Notes under the pieces: generated by a model
What the model was told of the DNA's origin: nothing
The model's database searches: none
The model's input: only the letters and a program-made list of their open reading frames with translations
In this document: piece after piece, positions 20,162 to 29,932 of the stretch
How positions within the stretch are numbered: position 1 is the stretch's first letter
Layout: every line of letters starts with the position of its first letter
NCBI GenBank assembly: GCA_945889315.1
Contig: CAMDBP010000016.1
Span: 1 to 38,511 of the forward strand
DNA: 38,511 nucleotides
Reading direction: 5' to 3'
DNA from: Chitinophaga pinensis
GTDB lineage: Bacteria > Bacteroidota > Bacteroidia > NS11-12g > UBA9320
Program-made: the position numbers and the translations under genes

Positions 20162-20710
20162 ATGTCACGTATAGGAAAAAACCCAATAGCAATACCAGCC
20201 GGAGTCCAAGTAACTGTAGACAATGGAGTAGTTACTGCAAAAGGACCTAAAGGGGTGCTAACTCAGAATTACGAGTTGGTTAATGTTGAGGTAGAGGAGG
20301 GTAATGTTGTCGTAAGTAGAAACGGTGAAAGCAAGGAAGAAAAGTCTAAGCACGGATTGTATCGCTCTCTTATAAGCAATGTTATTGAAGGCGTTAGCAA
20401 TGGTTTTAAAACAACACAAGAATTAGTAGGTGTAGGTTATAGAGCAACTGTTGAAGGTCAGTTATTAGAGTTAAATTTGGGTTATTCGCATACCATTTTC
20501 ATGCAAATACCGGATGAAGTAAGTGTAATTGCCGAAGCGGTAAAAGGTAAACCACCAGTGGTTATTTTTGAAAGTATGGACAAGCAGCTTGTTGGACAGG
20601 TTGCGGCCAAATTAAGAAGCTTTAGACCACCTGAGCCTTATAAAGGTAAGGGTATCAAGTTTGCTGGTGAGGTTCTAAGAAGAAAAGCAGGTAAAACATC
20701 ATCTAAATAG
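20162..20710 (+). CDS. rplF: 50S ribosomal protein L6
   Basis: [40 protein letters not shown]. Confidence 0.98.
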   Translation: MSRIGKNPIAIPAGVQVTVDNGVVTAKGPKGVLTQNYELVNVEVEEGNVVVSRNGESKEEKSKHGLYRSLISNVIEGVSNGFKTTQELVGVGYRATVEGQLLELNLGYSHTIFMQIPDEVSVIAEAVKGKPPVVIFESMDKQLVGQVAAKLRSFRPPEPYKGKGIKFAGEVLRRKAGKTSSK

Positions 20711-20724
20711 TAAAGGCAATCATT

Positions 20725-21069
20725 ATGATTAAGAATAAGGCATTAAGAAGAGCAAAAATAAAAAGTAGAATCAGAAGTAAGGTGAAAGGCACGGCCGAGT
20801 TACCGAGACTTTGTGTATTCAGAAGCAATAAAGCAATCTATGCTCAAATAATAGATGACACTAAAGGCGCAACTATATTAGCAAGTTCTTCACAAGGATT
20901 AGATAAAGGTCCTAAAACGGAGGTGGCAAAGTTAGTTGGTAAAGCACTTGCTGAAAAGGCAGTAGCTAATGGTATTACGAGTGTAAAGTTTGACAGAAAC
21001 GGGTATTTATACCATGGTAGAGTCAAAAATTTAGCAGAAGGAGCAAGAGAAGGCGGGTTAATTTTTTAA
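20725..21069 (+). CDS. rplR: 50S ribosomal protein L18
   Basis: [46 protein letters not shown]. Confidence 0.98.
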   Translation: MIKNKALRRAKIKSRIRSKVKGTAELPRLCVFRSNKAIYAQIIDDTKGATILASSSQGLDKGPKTEVAKLVGKALAEKAVANGITSVKFDRNGYLYHGRVKNLAEGAREGGLIF

Positions 21070-21072
21070 GAA

Positions 21073-21591
21073 ATGGCAACACAGACATTAAAACAAGTAA
21101 AAACAACTGACTTAGAACTTAAGGAAACAGTTGTTAAAATAAACCGGGTAGCCAAAGTTACTAAAGGTGGTAGAACATTCAGCTTCAATGCTATTGTAGT
21201 AGTTGGAGATGGTAATGGTATTGTTGGTCACGGTCTTGGTAAAGCAGGGGAGGTTATTGATGCTATTCAAAAAGGTATAGAAGATGCTAAAAAGAATTTG
21301 ATAAAAGTTCCTATAATTAATAGCTCTATACCACATGAACAGTACGGTAAATACTCAGGTGGTTTTGTTTTTATGAAACCAGCTGCTCATGGTACCGGTG
21401 TAATTGCTGGTGGTGCGATGCGTGCGGTTTTTGAAAGTGCGGGTGTACATGATGTATTAGCCAAGTCTAAGGGTTCTTCAAATCCACACAATGTGGTCAA
21501 AGCAACTATCGACGCATTGTCAAAATTACGCGATGCTTACACGGTAGCAGAACAACGAGGAGTAAGCTTGAATAAAGTATTTAACGGATAA
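21073..21591 (+). CDS. rpsE: 30S ribosomal protein S5
   Basis: [41 protein letters not shown]. Confidence 0.98.
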   Translation: MATQTLKQVKTTDLELKETVVKINRVAKVTKGGRTFSFNAIVVVGDGNGIVGHGLGKAGEVIDAIQKGIEDAKKNLIKVPIINSSIPHEQYGKYSGGFVFMKPAAHGTGVIAGGAMRAVFESAGVHDVLAKSKGSSNPHNVVKATIDALSKLRDAYTVAEQRGVSLNKVFNG

Positions 21592-21598
21592 TATTGAT

Positions 21599-21778
21599 AT
21601 GGGAAAGGTAAAGATAACTCAGGTAAAAAGTGCAATAAGAAGACCTGCTGATCAGAAAAGAACTCTGATTGCACTTGGAATTAAAAAGTTAAATAAGACG
21701 AGAGAAATGGAGGATTCGCCATCAGTAATGGGGATGATTCGTAAGGTTGAGCATTTACTTAAAGTAGAAAAAGCGTAA
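21599..21778 (+). CDS. rpmD: 50S ribosomal protein L30 (not in ORF track)
   Basis: My translation: MGKVKITQVKSAIRRPADQKRTLIALGIKKLNKTREMEDSPSVMGMIRKVEHLLKVEKA; sits between rpsE and rplO as expected. Confidence 0.96.
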   Translation: MGKVKITQVKSAIRRPADQKRTLIALGIKKLNKTREMEDSPSVMGMIRKVEHLLKVEKA

Positions 21779-21780
21779 TT

Positions 21781-22227
21781 ATGGATTTACATAGCTTGAA
21801 GCCGGCAGAAGGTTCGGTAAAAAACGGTAAAAGAATAGCAAGAGGTCAGGGTTCTGGTAGAGGTGGAACTTCTACTAAAGGACATAAAGGGGCTCAATCT
21901 AGAACAGGATATAGCAGATCTGCTGGTTTTGAAGGTGGACAAATGCCACTTCAAAGACGTGTACCTAAGTTTGGTTTTAAAAACCCTACGAGAGTGGAGT
22001 ACGTTGGGATTAACCTAGATAGATTACAAGAGTTTGTTGATAAAACTAAAGCAACAGACGTAACTACAGCTGGTCTAATTGAAGCGAATTTTATTAAGAA
22101 AACGGAGATTGTTAAAATCTTAGGTAGAGGAGAGTTGACTAGTAAAGTGAATGTTAAAGTAAACGCATTTACCAAAACGGCCAAAGCAGCTATAGAGAAA
22201 GCTGGAGGTTCAGCAGAAACCATCTAA
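21781..22227 (+). CDS. rplO: 50S ribosomal protein L15
   Basis: MDLHSLKPAEGSVKNGKRIARGQGSGRGGTSTKGHKGAQSR; FEGGQMPLQRRVPKFGF. Confidence 0.98.
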   Translation: MDLHSLKPAEGSVKNGKRIARGQGSGRGGTSTKGHKGAQSRTGYSRSAGFEGGQMPLQRRVPKFGFKNPTRVEYVGINLDRLQEFVDKTKATDVTTAGLIEANFIKKTEIVKILGRGELTSKVNVKVNAFTKTAKAAIEKAGGSAETI

Positions 22228-22234
22228 TATTTTT

Positions 22235-23602
22235 ATGAAGAAATTAATAAGTACGTTAAAAAATATTTACTCTATTGAGGATTTAAGAACACGACTTCTC
22301 AATCTTTTATTACTTTTAGTAGTATACAGGATTGGAACTTTTGTGGTAATCCCAGGTGTAGATCCGCTTATCTTAAGTGATCCTAATTTTTACGGTAATA
22401 ATGAATCCGGAGGATTATTGGGACTTATTAATACATTCTCGGGAGGAGCATTTGATAGAGTGTCTGTATTTGCACTTGGTATTATGCCTTATATCTCGGC
22501 CTCTATTGTAATACAGCTGTTAACCATCGCTGTTCCTTCTTTTCAAAAGATGCAAAAAGAAGGTGAAGATGGCAGAAGAAAAATTAATGCTATTACGCGC
22601 TATCTTACAATCGCCATTACTGCGGTTCAGGGTCTAGCATACCTTATCAACCTAAAATCTCCAAGCGGAAAGCCACTTGCACTTATGTCTGAAACAACAG
22701 GTGCTTTGGGTTGGACTACGTTCTTAATTGTAGGTACTATGATTTTGATAGCAGGTACTATGTTTACAATGTGGTTAGGTGAACGTATTACTGATAGAGG
22801 TGTAGGTAACGGTATTTCCATTATAATTATGGTAGGTATCATAGCAAGACTTCCAGCATCACTTCTAGCAGAAGTTGTTGATCGTTTTCAGGGCAGTCAG
22901 TTAATGCTTCTTATTGTTGAGATAGTCATTTGGGTACTCGTAATATTAGCGGTTATAGCGTTAGTTCAGGCGACTAGAAGAATACCTGTACAATATGCTA
23001 AGAGAATAGTTGGCAATCGTCAAATGGGAGGTGTTAGACAATATTTGCCACTCAAAGTAAATGCTGCTGGTGTTATGCCTATAATTTTTGCTCAAGCACT
23101 TATGTTCTTACCAGCGACTGCTACACAGGTTTCATGGTTTCAAGATTCGGGTTTTTTAAATGGTTTGTCAAATCCATATGGATGGGGCTACAATACCTTG
23201 TTCTTTACACTAATTGTGTTGTTTACATATTTCTACACAGCGATTACAATTAATCCAAATCAAATTGCAGAAGATTTAAAAAGAAACGGTGGTTTTATTC
23301 CGGGAGTAAAACCTGGAAAGAAGACAGCAAATTTTATAGGTGCCGTAATGTCACGCATTACCTTGCCAGGATCTGTTTTTCTTGGTTTCGTGGCAATATT
23401 TCCCGTGTTTGCAATTATGATCGGAGTGAACGATCAGTTTGCACAGTTTTATGGAGGTACATCATTGCTTATTATGGTAGGTGTAGTTCTAGATACATTA
23501 CAACAAGTTGAACAATATTTAATCATGAGACATTACGATGGACTTATGAAAACAGGTAAAATTAAAGGTAGGTCATCAGTAGGAGGAGCTATCACAGGAT
23601 AA
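22235..23602 (+). CDS. secY: Preprotein translocase subunit SecY
   Basis: RLLNLLLLLVVYRIGTFVVIPGVD; GIMPYISASIVIQLL; GERITDRGVGNGISIIIM; multiple TM segments. Confidence 0.98.
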   Translation: MKKLISTLKNIYSIEDLRTRLLNLLLLLVVYRIGTFVVIPGVDPLILSDPNFYGNNESGGLLGLINTFSGGAFDRVSVFALGIMPYISASIVIQLLTIAVPSFQKMQKEGEDGRRKINAITRYLTIAITAVQGLAYLINLKSPSGKPLALMSETTGALGWTTFLIVGTMILIAGTMFTMWLGERITDRGVGNGISIIIMVGIIARLPASLLAEVVDRFQGSQLMLLIVEIVIWVLVILAVIALVQATRRIPVQYAKRIVGNRQMGGVRQYLPLKVNAAGVMPIIFAQALMFLPATATQVSWFQDSGFLNGLSNPYGWGYNTLFFTLIVLFTYFYTAITINPNQIAEDLKRNGGFIPGVKPGKKTANFIGAVMSRITLPGSVFLGFVAIFPVFAIMIGVNDQFAQFYGGTSLLIMVGVVLDTLQQVEQYLIMRHYDGLMKTGKIKGRSSVGGAITG

Positions 23603-23603
23603 T

Positions 23604-23634
23604 TTTGCGTAAGAAGAGAAAAACATTAATTTTG
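23604..23634 (+). promoter_or_regulatory. Internal promoter before infA: TTTG (23604-23607), 19 nt, TAATTTTG (23627-23634)
   Basis: Exact match to the Bacteroidota TTTG-N19-TAnnTTTG consensus, 14 nt before the infA ATG. Confidence 0.8.
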
Positions 23635-23648
23635 CAGCCCTTTTAAAA

Positions 23649-23867
23649 ATGGCAAAACAGCAAGCAATAAAACAAGATGGTATCATCACAGAAGCGTTAT
23701 CCAACGCAATGTTTCGTGTAAAGTTGCAAAACGGACACGAGATAGTGGCAACCATCAGCGGAAAGATGAGGATGTATTATATCCGGATTCTACCAGGAGA
23801 TAAAGTGCAAGTTGAAATGTCGCCGTATGATTTAACCAGAGGCAGAATTAGTTATAGATATAAATAA
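23649..23867 (+). CDS. infA: Translation initiation factor IF-1
   Basis: [62 protein letters not shown]. Confidence 0.98.
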   Translation: MAKQQAIKQDGIITEALSNAMFRVKLQNGHEIVATISGKMRMYYIRILPGDKVQVEMSPYDLTRGRISYRYK

Positions 23868-23871
23868 CAGA

Positions 23872-23988
23872 ATGAAAGTTAGAACATCAGTTAAAAAAAG
23901 ATCAAGCGATTGCAAGATCGTAAGACGCAAGGGACGTATCTACGTCATCAATAAGAAAAATCCAAGATTTAAGCAAAGACAAGGATAA
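23872..23988 (+). CDS. rpmJ: 50S ribosomal protein L36 (zinc-free form; not in ORF track)
   Basis: My translation: [38 protein letters not shown] (38 aa). Confidence 0.97.
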   Translation: MKVRTSVKKRSSDCKIVRRKGRIYVINKKNPRFKQRQG

Positions 23989-23990
23989 TA

Positions 23991-24368
23991 ATGGCACGTA
24001 TAGCAGGCATAGATTTACCAAAAGGTAAAAGAGGTGTAATAGGTTTAACCTACATACACGGTATAGGTAGCAGTAGAGCTTCTTATATACTTAAATCAGC
24101 GAATGTAAGCGAAGATAAAAAAGTTCAGGATTGGTCAGATTCTGATATCGCAGGTATTCGTGAGTTAATTGGTCAGGAGTTCAAAGTAGAAGGTGAACTT
24201 AGATCAGAAGTACAAACTAACATCAAGCGTCTAATGGATATTGGATGCTATAGAGGACTGAGACATCGTAAAGGCTTGCCATTAAGAGGTCAAAGAACTA
24301 AAAATAACGCTCGTACACGTAAGGGTAAGAAAAAAACAATGGCTAATAAGAAAAAAGCTCCTAAATAA
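23991..24368 (+). CDS. rpsM: 30S ribosomal protein S13
   Basis: [58 protein letters not shown]. Confidence 0.98.
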   Translation: MARIAGIDLPKGKRGVIGLTYIHGIGSSRASYILKSANVSEDKKVQDWSDSDIAGIRELIGQEFKVEGELRSEVQTNIKRLMDIGCYRGLRHRKGLPLRGQRTKNNARTRKGKKKTMANKKKAPK

Positions 24369-24375
24369 TTAGAAC

Positions 24376-24765
24376 ATGGCAGGAAGTAAAAAAACAGTTA
24401 AAAAAAGAAAGGTTATAATAGATGCAAATGGTTTTGCATTTATCAAATCTACATTTAACAATGTTATTATCTCAATAACCAACAGTCAAGGTCAAATTAT
24501 ATCTTGGAGTAGTGCAGGTAAAATGGGTTTCAGAGGCTCTAAAAAGAACACTCCTTATGCAGCTCAAGTTGCAGCTCAAGATTGTGCTAAGGTTGCAGTT
24601 GATTTAGGTCTTAAAAAAGTAGAGGTTATGGTAAAAGGTCCTGGAGCTGGTAGAGAGTCAGCAATCAGAACATTGAATCAAGCAGGATTAGAAGTGTCTG
24701 CAATAAAAGATATAACTCCACTTCCACACAATGGATGTAGACCACCGAAAAGAAGAAGAGTTTAA
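24376..24765 (+). CDS. rpsK: 30S ribosomal protein S11
   Basis: [57 protein letters not shown]. Confidence 0.98.
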   Translation: MAGSKKTVKKRKVIIDANGFAFIKSTFNNVIISITNSQGQIISWSSAGKMGFRGSKKNTPYAAQVAAQDCAKVAVDLGLKKVEVMVKGPGAGRESAIRTLNQAGLEVSAIKDITPLPHNGCRPPKRRRV

Positions 24766-24795
24766 TAATATTCACAAGGATTAAGAAGAATAACA

Positions 24796-25398
24796 ATGGC
24801 AAGATATAGAGGACCCAAAGCGAAAATTGCTCGTAGATTTAAAGAACCAATATTTGGACCATCTAAGGCTCTAGAGAAAAAAAACTATGGACCTGGACAG
24901 CACGGAAATAGCAGACGACGAGGTAAGCAATCAGAATATGCTATTCAGTTAGCTGAAAAACAAAAAGCTAAGTACACCTATGGTGTATTGGAAAAACAGT
25001 TTGCGCTTACTTTTGACAGAGCAGCTCGTAAAAAAGGAATTACTGGAGAAAATCTTCTTAAATTCCTAGAAGCGAGATTAGATAATACGGTTTATAGATT
25101 AGGTATAGCACCCACAAGAAGAAGTGCTCGTCAACTTGTTGGACATAGACACATTCGTGTGAATGGAATCGTAACAAACGTAGCTTCATATCAAATGAAA
25201 CCGGGAGACGTAATTGAAGTAAGAGAAAAATCAAAAAGTCTTGAGCTTATTACAGATTCTTTGGCAGGTAAAAAATCTTTTAGCTGGTTAGAATGGAACG
25301 GTACCGAGTATAAAGGTACTTTCCTTAACTATCCTGAGAGATCAGACATTCCTGAGAATATTAAAGAGCAATTAATAGTAGAACTTTATTCTAAATAA
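24796..25398 (+). CDS. rpsD: 30S ribosomal protein S4
   Basis: [52 protein letters not shown]. Confidence 0.98.
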   Translation: MARYRGPKAKIARRFKEPIFGPSKALEKKNYGPGQHGNSRRRGKQSEYAIQLAEKQKAKYTYGVLEKQFALTFDRAARKKGITGENLLKFLEARLDNTVYRLGIAPTRRSARQLVGHRHIRVNGIVTNVASYQMKPGDVIEVREKSKSLELITDSLAGKKSFSWLEWNGTEYKGTFLNYPERSDIPENIKEQLIVELYSK

Positions 25399-25402
25399 TA
25401 AA

Positions 25403-26395
25403 ATGGCGATATTAGACTTTCAACAACCTGATAAGGTTATAATGCACAAAGAAACAGCCAATTATGGGTTGTTTGAGTTTAGCCCTTTGGAAAGGGGATA
25501 TGGTGTAACTGTAGGTAATGCCATGAGAAGAATTTTGCTTTCTTCTTTAGAAGGTTGGGCAATTACTTCTGTTAGAATAATTGGTGTTGATCATGAATTC
25601 TCAACAATTAAAGGTGTTTTAGAAGATGTAACAGAAATTATACTTAATCTAAAGCAAGTAAGATTTAAGAAATTGATTGATTCCAATGAAAGCGAAAAAA
25701 TATTTGTTTCATTAAAAGGAAAAGATGTTTTCAAAGCAGGCGAGGTATCTCGTTATACAAATGCTTTTGAGATCTTAAATCCTGATTTTGTTATCTGTAG
25801 TATGGAGCCTTACGTGAATCTAGAAGTAGAACTCACTGTTGAGAAAGGAAGAGGTTATGTTCCTGCTGATGAAAATATTCAAGAGAATGCTCCGATTGGA
25901 GAAATAGCAATAGATTCTATCTTCACTCCAATCAAAAATGTTAAATATCACGTTGAGGATTTTAGAGTTGAACAAAGAACAGATTACGAGAAGCTTATCT
26001 TTGAAGTGAAAACAGATGGTTCTATTCATCCTGAAGAAGCGTTAAAGGAAGCATCGAAGATAATGATTAGACACCTTGTATTGTTCTCGGATGAAAGCAT
26101 CTTAGAGGATACTCAGGTGCAATCTCAGAAAAATGAAGTTGATGAAAATATGCTTCATATGAGAAAAATACTTAAAACGTCTCTGTCTGATTTAGATCTT
26201 TCTGTAAGAGCATATAACTGTTTAAAAGCTGCAGAAATAAGAACATTAGGTGAATTAGTAAGTTTTCACATCGAAGATTTATTGAAATTCAGAAACTTTG
26301 GTAAAAAATCACTGACTGAATTAGAGGATTTTGTAAAAGAAAAAGGACTTAATTTCGGTATGGATGTAGCGAAGTATAATCTAGAAGACGAATAA
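25403..26395 (+). CDS. rpoA: DNA-directed RNA polymerase subunit alpha
   Basis: [36 protein letters not shown]; alpha-[26 protein letters not shown]. Confidence 0.98.
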   Translation: MAILDFQQPDKVIMHKETANYGLFEFSPLERGYGVTVGNAMRRILLSSLEGWAITSVRIIGVDHEFSTIKGVLEDVTEIILNLKQVRFKKLIDSNESEKIFVSLKGKDVFKAGEVSRYTNAFEILNPDFVICSMEPYVNLEVELTVEKGRGYVPADENIQENAPIGEIAIDSIFTPIKNVKYHVEDFRVEQRTDYEKLIFEVKTDGSIHPEEALKEASKIMIRHLVLFSDESILEDTQVQSQKNEVDENMLHMRKILKTSLSDLDLSVRAYNCLKAAEIRTLGELVSFHIEDLLKFRNFGKKSLTELEDFVKEKGLNFGMDVAKYNLEDE

Positions 26396-26407
26396 TATTA
26401 TAGTACA

Positions 26408-26956
26408 ATGAGGCACGGGAAAAAATTTAACCACTTAGGTAGAAAGAAAGCACACAGAGAAGCTATGCTTAGTAACATGGCGAGCTCATTGCTTACTCAC
26501 AAACGTATATTTACAACTACAGCAAAAGCCAAAGCTTTACGCGTTTATGTAGAGCCACTTATAACGAAGTCTAAAGACAATACAACTCACTCTAGAAGAG
26601 TAGTATTTAGTTATTTACAAAGCAAAGATGTTGTAAATGAACTGTTTACTACAATTGGACCTAAAGTAGCTGAAAGACCTGGGGGATACACTCGTATTCT
26701 GAAAACAGGAAACAGATTAGGTGATAATGCAGATATGTGTATGATGGAGCTAGTAGACTTTAATGAGTCTATGCTAGAAGCAAAATCTGCTAGTGCAAAA
26801 GCCAAAGCAGGTAGTAAACGTACACGTAGAGGAAGTAAGCCTGCAGTGAAAGCAGAGGATGCCACTGAAGTGCAAGAAGTTGAAGCTGTTGTTGAAAATA
26901 CAACAGATGTTAACGAAGGTTCGGACGAAACTGAAGAAGCAAAAGAAGTAGAGTAA
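26408..26956 (+). CDS. rplQ: 50S ribosomal protein L17 with long acidic C-terminal extension
   Basis: [37 protein letters not shown]; tail [32 protein letters not shown]. Confidence 0.98.
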   Translation: MRHGKKFNHLGRKKAHREAMLSNMASSLLTHKRIFTTTAKAKALRVYVEPLITKSKDNTTHSRRVVFSYLQSKDVVNELFTTIGPKVAERPGGYTRILKTGNRLGDNADMCMMELVDFNESMLEAKSASAKAKAGSKRTRRGSKPAVKAEDATEVQEVEAVVENTTDVNEGSDETEEAKEVE

Positions 26957-26982
26957 CTCTTACGATTTATTAGATACGTAAC

Positions 26983-27014
26983 AAAAGGCTAGCAAATAAT
27001 TGCTAGCCTTTTTT
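26983..27014. terminator. Rho-independent terminator of the ribosomal superoperon
   Basis: AAAA-GGCTAGCA (26987-26994) - AATAAT - TGCTAGCC (27001-27008) - TTTTTT; perfect 8-bp stem flanked by A4 and T6. Confidence 0.93.
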
Positions 27015-27053
27015 GCGTTGTATGACGTACAAAATTTTCACTATATTCGTAAT

Positions 27054-28262
27054 ATGAGATTCTTATTATTACTACTTGTTTTTAGTCCATTAGCTAATTT
27101 AATTGCACAAGATCATCCTGACTGCGATGGTAATAGATATAGAAGCGTCATTAACGCAGAAATAGATGCTTGGCGAAATATTAAGTTTAGTGAAGGCAAA
27201 ACTATTGCGGGTCGTGACCGCGAATTATTCTTAGATATTTATGCTCCTAAGGGTGATCAAAGTTCAAGTAGACCGATGGTGCTTTTAGCGTTTGGGGGTA
27301 GTTTTATAAATGGTAAGCGAACTGATATATCTTGGTTATGTGAGGAGTACGCAAAAAGAGGCTTTGTTGCTGTTTCAATGGATTATCGATTGTACGACTT
27401 ACCGTTGATACCGTTCCCTTCAGCTGGGGATATGCAAACGGTTGTGGTTAAAAGCGTTGTAGATATGAATGCAGCGCTACAATTTTTAATAAACGATGCG
27501 TCTATAGCAAACACCTATGGCATAGATACAAATGCATTATTTGTTGGAGGTATTTCGTCAGGCAGTATTATGGCTTGTCATACAGCAATGTTGGATGATG
27601 CGGATAACTTGCCAAGTTATATTGTAAATAAACTTCGCTCAGAAGGTTTAATTACGGATACAACTAGTATGCTGGGATCTAAATCGATAAAAGGTATACT
27701 TAATTTCTCTGGGGCGTTGCATATTGGCGATTGGTATGATTCTTCAGATCCTCCGCTCTTTAGTTGTCATGATGATGGGGATGGAACAGTCCCCTACAAA
27801 AATGGTTATGGTCAAGTTTTTGGTCAAAACATTGTTGAGTTAGAAGGTAGTTTTATATTGGATAGTCTCGCGAAGGTTAGAGGCATGGTTTCTGAATTGA
27901 TCACCATTCCGAATAGCGCGGGTCATGTTAGTTATTTTACAAATGAGACACAGAAAAATGAAATAGTTCAAAAAAGTGCTGTTTTTATGTATAAGCTTTT
28001 GTGTAGTGACAGAGCCGAAAGTCGTGATCTCGATAAACTAAAAATTAGCACAAGCCCAAATCCGTTTTCGCATGAATTGAAATTCAATGTTGACCAAGCG
28101 AATAACTTAAAAATTGAGTTAACGGATTTAACAGGTACTATTTTAATGTCACTTGATAGTAGCAACGGTATTTTTAAAACGGATAAGTTGTGCGCTGGGA
28201 TTTATTTTTTGAGGGTAGTGTCTGATAACGGAATAACAGTACAAAAATTGATAAAACAATAA
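27054..28262 (+). CDS. Secreted alpha/beta-hydrolase (carboxylesterase/lipase-like) with T9SS C-terminal sorting domain
   Basis: Signal peptide MRFLLLLLVFSPLANLIA; GGSF.NGKR oxyanion region, GGISSGSIMA nucleophile elbow; C-terminus STSPNPFSHELKFNV..GIYFLRVVSDNGITVQKLIKQ. The ORF track start (27000) lies within the upstream terminator. Confidence 0.85.
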   Translation: MRFLLLLLVFSPLANLIAQDHPDCDGNRYRSVINAEIDAWRNIKFSEGKTIAGRDRELFLDIYAPKGDQSSSRPMVLLAFGGSFINGKRTDISWLCEEYAKRGFVAVSMDYRLYDLPLIPFPSAGDMQTVVVKSVVDMNAALQFLINDASIANTYGIDTNALFVGGISSGSIMACHTAMLDDADNLPSYIVNKLRSEGLITDTTSMLGSKSIKGILNFSGALHIGDWYDSSDPPLFSCHDDGDGTVPYKNGYGQVFGQNIVELEGSFILDSLAKVRGMVSELITIPNSAGHVSYFTNETQKNEIVQKSAVFMYKLLCSDRAESRDLDKLKISTSPNPFSHELKFNVDQANNLKIELTDLTGTILMSLDSSNGIFKTDKLCAGIYFLRVVSDNGITVQKLIKQ

Positions 28263-28288
28263 CAAAGTGATGTATTACAAATGCCAAT

Positions 28289-28310
28289 CAAAGGGATTAT
28301 AGATCCTTTG
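28289..28310. terminator. Possible convergent terminator hairpin between the esterase and permease genes
   Basis: CAAAGG (28289-28294) / CCTTTG (28305-28310); contains the permease stop codon; no strong T tract. Confidence 0.35.
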
Positions 28311-29391
28311 TTAGGCCTTGTACCACTTTGTAACCATTAAAAAACTCCTTCGCTACTATTCTGATAAATGAATACGCGGGAACTGCGACAATCATACCGA
28401 TCAATCCAGCTAATGAGCCTGCCGATAGGATAACAATAAATATTTCGAGTGGATGCGCTTTGACACTTTTTGAAAATATAAGTGGTTGTAATATGAAATT
28501 ATCTAAGACTTGAGCAACAGCAAAAGGAATAAGTGCTTTTAAGATAAAACCCGTAAGTACAATATCTGGATGCACTTCTAATTGACCAGTGGCAGCAAGA
28601 CTGATGCCTATAAGGCCTCCAAGAAGAGGTCCTACGTATGGAATAATATTAAAAATTCCGGCTAAGAAACCAATAAGTAAAGCATTTTTAACACCCAATA
28701 TCATAAGGCCTATCGTTACAATTAGCATGATTATGCTATTTTGTATAACCACTCCTAAGAAGTATCGCGTAAGTAAATCTTTTGTTTCATTGAGAATAGT
28801 TTTGATCTTCTCTAGGTATTTGTTTGGTGTTATACTCTCCACTACGTTGTCGACAATGTTGCCGTCTTTGATTAAGAAAAAGCTTATAAAAAGAATAGAA
28901 AAAGCTGCAATAAGGGAGTCTGAAATACCGCTTAAGATATTTTTAATATAATTTCCGATATCACCCATACTGAAAATCTTGTTTACCTCTTTGTTGAGGA
29001 TATTTTGCAACTCTGACTCATCAATGTTGGCTTTTTTCATCCATTCGGATGCTGATTCTATAGTAGGTTGTATCCTGCTTACTACGGTATTGGCGTCTAT
29101 CTCTGAAATGATATGCGCTTGTTCTATTACCGTTGGGACGATAAGTTTGAAAAGTCCTATGATGATAATGACAAATGTCGTTAATACGGTAGCAGATTTC
29201 AACCAATTAGGCATCTCCCAATTTTTGAACTTGACCCTACCTAATAATCGCATTAAAGGTCTCGCAATAAAAGCAATAATTGCTGCGGCAAAAAAATAAT
29301 ATATTATAAAGCGCACGTTCCATAGAAGATAACCAAATATTAGGGTCCCAATAATACCTAGCGCTAGTCGTATGTTTTTATTCTGCAGCAT
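28297..29391 (-). CDS. AI-2E family transporter (PerM/UPF0118-like permease)
   Basis: Multiple TM segments, AAAIIAFIARPLMRLL, LIGFLAGIFNIIPYVGPLLGGLIG and ILSAGSLAGLIGMIVAVPAYSFIRI typical of the family. Confidence 0.9.
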   Translation of the reverse strand: MLQNKNIRLALGIIGTLIFGYLLWNVRFIIYYFFAAAIIAFIARPLMRLLGRVKFKNWEMPNWLKSATVLTTFVIIIIGLFKLIVPTVIEQAHIISEIDANTVVSRIQPTIESASEWMKKANIDESELQNILNKEVNKIFSMGDIGNYIKNILSGISDSLIAAFSILFISFFLIKDGNIVDNVVESITPNKYLEKIKTILNETKDLLTRYFLGVVIQNSIIMLIVTIGLMILGVKNALLIGFLAGIFNIIPYVGPLLGGLIGISLAATGQLEVHPDIVLTGFILKALIPFAVAQVLDNFILQPLIFSKSVKAHPLEIFIVILSAGSLAGLIGMIVAVPAYSFIRIVAKEFFNGYKVVQGLTKDL

Positions 29392-29788
29392 GTTTATCTG
29401 AACAAATTTCGGTTAGTACACGATTGGTTGATTTTGGATGTAAAAAAGCTATTATTTTGCCATCTGCACCATCTTTACCCTCTTGGTGAATAGCATCAAA
29501 ACCTTCTGCTTTTAAGCGTTTTATTTCTAAGTTTACATCTTCTACTGCAAAGGCAATATGGTGAATACCTTCGCCCTTACTTTCTATAAATTTATGAATC
29601 TCACTGTCTTTCGATGTAGCTTGTAATAATTCTATTTTCACTTCTCCTATCTGAAAAAAAGAGGTAATGACACCTTCACTAGCAACGGCTTCCATCTTGT
29701 AGTGCTCGGAATTTAGCAATTTGGCAAAAAGTTTATTGCTTTCTTCAATATCTTGGACTGCTATTCCGATGTGCTCAATTTTTTGCAT
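29378..29788 (-). CDS. mce: Methylmalonyl-CoA epimerase
   Basis: KIEHIGIAVQDIEESNKLFAKLLN; KGEGIHHIAFAVEDV; FLHPKSTNRVLTEI; glyoxalase fold. Confidence 0.92.
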   Translation of the reverse strand: MQKIEHIGIAVQDIEESNKLFAKLLNSEHYKMEAVASEGVITSFFQIGEVKIELLQATSKDSEIHKFIESKGEGIHHIAFAVEDVNLEIKRLKAEGFDAIHQEGKDGADGKIIAFLHPKSTNRVLTEICSDKHAAE

Positions 29789-29932
29789 TGGTACAAGTTT
29801 AGTTAATAGTTCTAATTTTCATTCAAAATTCCATTTATTACATTTCCGCTAATAGTCGAGTAAATGATTCCATCTAAAATTAATGAAGATATATCTTAGT
29901 AGTTTTCATAATATTCCTGAAGGAAATATTAG

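Noticed and set aside
27000-27053. Upstream start of the esterase ORF in the ORF track
   Set aside because: Begins inside the rplQ terminator stem; a signal peptide starts cleanly at the ATG at 27054.
28262-28332. Separated 8-nt inverted arms ACAAAGTG / CACTTTGT flanking the esterase-permease junction
   Set aside because: Arms are short and far apart; no support beyond chance.
28589-29299. Plus-strand ORFs opposite the AI-2E-type permease
   Set aside because: Antisense shadows of a conserved TM protein; hydrophobicity reflects the complementary codons.
29910-29931. Inverted repeat AATATT..CCT/AGG..AATATT downstream of the CotH gene
   Set aside because: Imperfect and A/T-only outer pairs, no T tract on the relevant strand; too weak to call a terminator.
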